DNA from: Bacteroidota bacterium
Lineage (GTDB): Bacteria > Bacteroidota > Bacteroidia > Flavobacteriales > Flavobacteriaceae
Direction of reading: 5' to 3'
DNA: 5,366 nt
Assembly (NCBI GenBank): GCA_023387965.1
Contig: JAEWHE010000043.1
Location: 1 to 5,366, forward strand
Part shown: positions 4,510-5,366 of the stretch, in pieces
Layout of the letters: the number at the start of each line of letters is the position of its first letter
Numbering within the stretch: the first letter of the stretch is position 1
The notes under the pieces: model-generated
The model's database searches: none
What the model was told of the DNA's origin: nothing
What the model saw: the letters and a program-made list of their open reading frames with translations, nothing else
Position numbers and translations under genes: made by a program

Positions 4510-5366
4510 TCGATACCGTCGAAACCATCGGCACGGACCGCTTCCACGGCTTCGGCGGACACGACATCGCCCTGTGGGGCGGCGCCATCGCGCTGGTCAT
4601 CGCCGTGCAGGCCGGCGCGGTCTGGTTCTATGCCCGCATGCCGCCGGAGCCGGCCGGGGAGGCGGCGCCGCCGCCCATGGTGATGGTCGAATTCGCCGAC
4701 CTGGCGATGGCGCCCGAGACCGAGGAACAGATCGTCGCCGATCCCGGGCCGCAGGCCGTCGACCAGGACGATCTCGCCGAGATGGAGGCCCCGGAGCCCG
4801 AACAGGAACCGGAGGCGGAGCCGCCGCCCGAGGCCGAACCGGAGGCGGAGCCGCCACCCGAACCCGAGATCGTCGAAGAGCCGCCCGAAGAAATAGCCGA
4901 GCCCGAGGAAATGCCCGAGCCGGACGAGGTTCTTGTCGAGGAACCGCTTCCCGAGCCGGAGCCCGAGGACGTTCCCGAAGAGCCGATGGAGGAACCGGAG
5001 TCGGAACCCGAGCCCGTCGAAGAGATCGTGCCCGACCTCGTCGAGGCCGAGGCCGCCGAAGCCTTCCTGCCGATGCCGATGCCCGCCGATATCCGCGAAC
5101 GGCGCGAGGCCACGCCCGCCACCGTGTTCCAGCCGCCCCAGCGCACCCAGCCGCGTCCGCAGGCCCCGCAGCAGGCGAGTCAGCAGAGCGCGCCGCCCTC
5201 CGTGCCCGCACCCGCGGCGCCGCAGGCCGCCGCGCCGCAGACCGTCGTCAGCTCATCGGCGCCCAACATCTCGCCCCAGCAATGGCAGACCCGCGTCATC
5301 ACCCATCTCGACCGCCACAAGCGCTATCCGCCCGAAGCGCGCAGCCGCAGGCAGCAGGGCGTGCCG
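4506..5366 (+). CDS. tonB: TonB, energy-transducing periplasmic-spanning protein, 3' partial
   Basis: The frame from ATG 4506 stays open for 287 codons to the window end. TonB carries energy from ExbB-ExbD to TonB-dependent outer-membrane receptors. A short cytoplasmic N-terminus precedes one membrane helix near 21-43 (IALWGGAIALVIAVQAGAVW). Then comes a long acidic Pro/Glu-rich spacer (about 83-180) with a 10-residue repeat, then a Gln/Pro/Ala-rich stretch (about 209-250). The C-terminal domain begins near 255 with W260, HLDRHKRYPPEAR and QQG, matching the TonB motif of a conserved Tyr-Pro followed by the Gly of the next strand. The rest of the domain lies past the edge. Oddities: Q35 sits where E. 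coli TonB has His20 and V31 where it has Ser16, and no Lys or Arg occurs from residue 45 to 196. The start is chosen because of the ATGA overlap with exbD and because the next Met falls after the membrane helix. No strong Shine-Dalgarno is visible, so translation probably depends on coupling. Confidence 0.92.
   Translation, partial: MIDTVETIGTDRFHGFGGHDIALWGGAIALVIAVQAGAVWFYARMPPEPAGEAAPPPMVMVEFADLAMAPETEEQIVADPGPQAVDQDDLAEMEAPEPEQEPEAEPPPEAEPEAEPPPEPEIVEEPPEEIAEPEEMPEPDEVLVEEPLPEPEPEDVPEEPMEEPESEPEPVEEIVPDLVEAEAAEAFLPMPMPADIRERREATPATVFQPPQRTQPRPQAPQQASQQSAPPSVPAPAAPQAAAPQTVVSSSAPNISPQQWQTRVITHLDRHKRYPPEARSRRQQGVP
4806..4865 (+). repeat. 30-bp tandem repeat coding EPEAEPPPEA/P in the TonB spacer
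   Basis: Two adjacent 30-bp units at 4806-4835 and 4836-4865 encode EPEAEPPPEA and EPEAEPPPEP (residues 101-120). They differ at only a few bases. They lie in the Pro/Glu spacer, where repeat number would set the reach of TonB across the periplasm. Confidence 0.75.

Noticed and set aside
4597..5211. Minus-strand frames in the TonB spacer, including a Ser/Gly repeat-like protein
   Set aside because: These are the reverse complement of Pro/Glu codon repeats. The + strand frame from 4506 carries a TonB membrane helix and C-terminal motif, so the Ser/Gly pattern is an artefact.

Overview
The window is strongly GC-rich DNA (about two thirds G+C by eye) from an alphaproteobacterium, most likely of the Hyphomicrobiales/Rhizobiales. 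Three things point there: two IalB-type proteins, a GSNLG-type heme oxygenase next to an ExbB-ExbD-TonB set, and an ExbB with a signal peptide and a long Pro/Ala-rich periplasmic extension. No species can be named from the sequence alone.

Seven genes lie on the + strand with almost no spare DNA. Positions 2-1105 hold the C-terminal part of an autotransporter: the end of the passenger or linker and a complete-looking outer-membrane beta-barrel ending in Phe. Its N-terminus lies outside the window. Positions 1105-1638 and 1635-2201 hold two tandem, clearly paralogous IalB-family exported proteins. Positions 2239-2853 hold a biliverdin-producing heme oxygenase. Positions 2933-3991, 3991-4509 and from 4506 to the window edge hold ExbB, ExbD and TonB, the inner-membrane machine that energises TonB-dependent outer-membrane transport. 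TonB is cut by the window end inside its C-terminal domain.

Four of the six gene junctions are stop/start overlaps (TGATG or ATGA). The only gaps are 37 nt and 79 nt, on either side of the heme oxygenase. I see no convincing terminator, so the region could be one transcript or two adjacent ones. The second half makes direct sense as heme-iron acquisition: ExbB/ExbD/TonB power uptake through an outer-membrane heme receptor not seen here, and the heme oxygenase opens the imported heme to release iron. The first half is a set of exported envelope proteins. Its link to iron is inferred only from position.

The main points for a second look are the IalB tandem duplication coupled to an autotransporter, and an unusual TonB. 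This TonB has no Lys or Arg over about 150 residues of its spacer, a 10-residue EP-rich tandem repeat, and Gln where the transmembrane His is normally found. No RNA genes, mobile elements, CRISPR arrays or clear iron-regulator boxes were seen.
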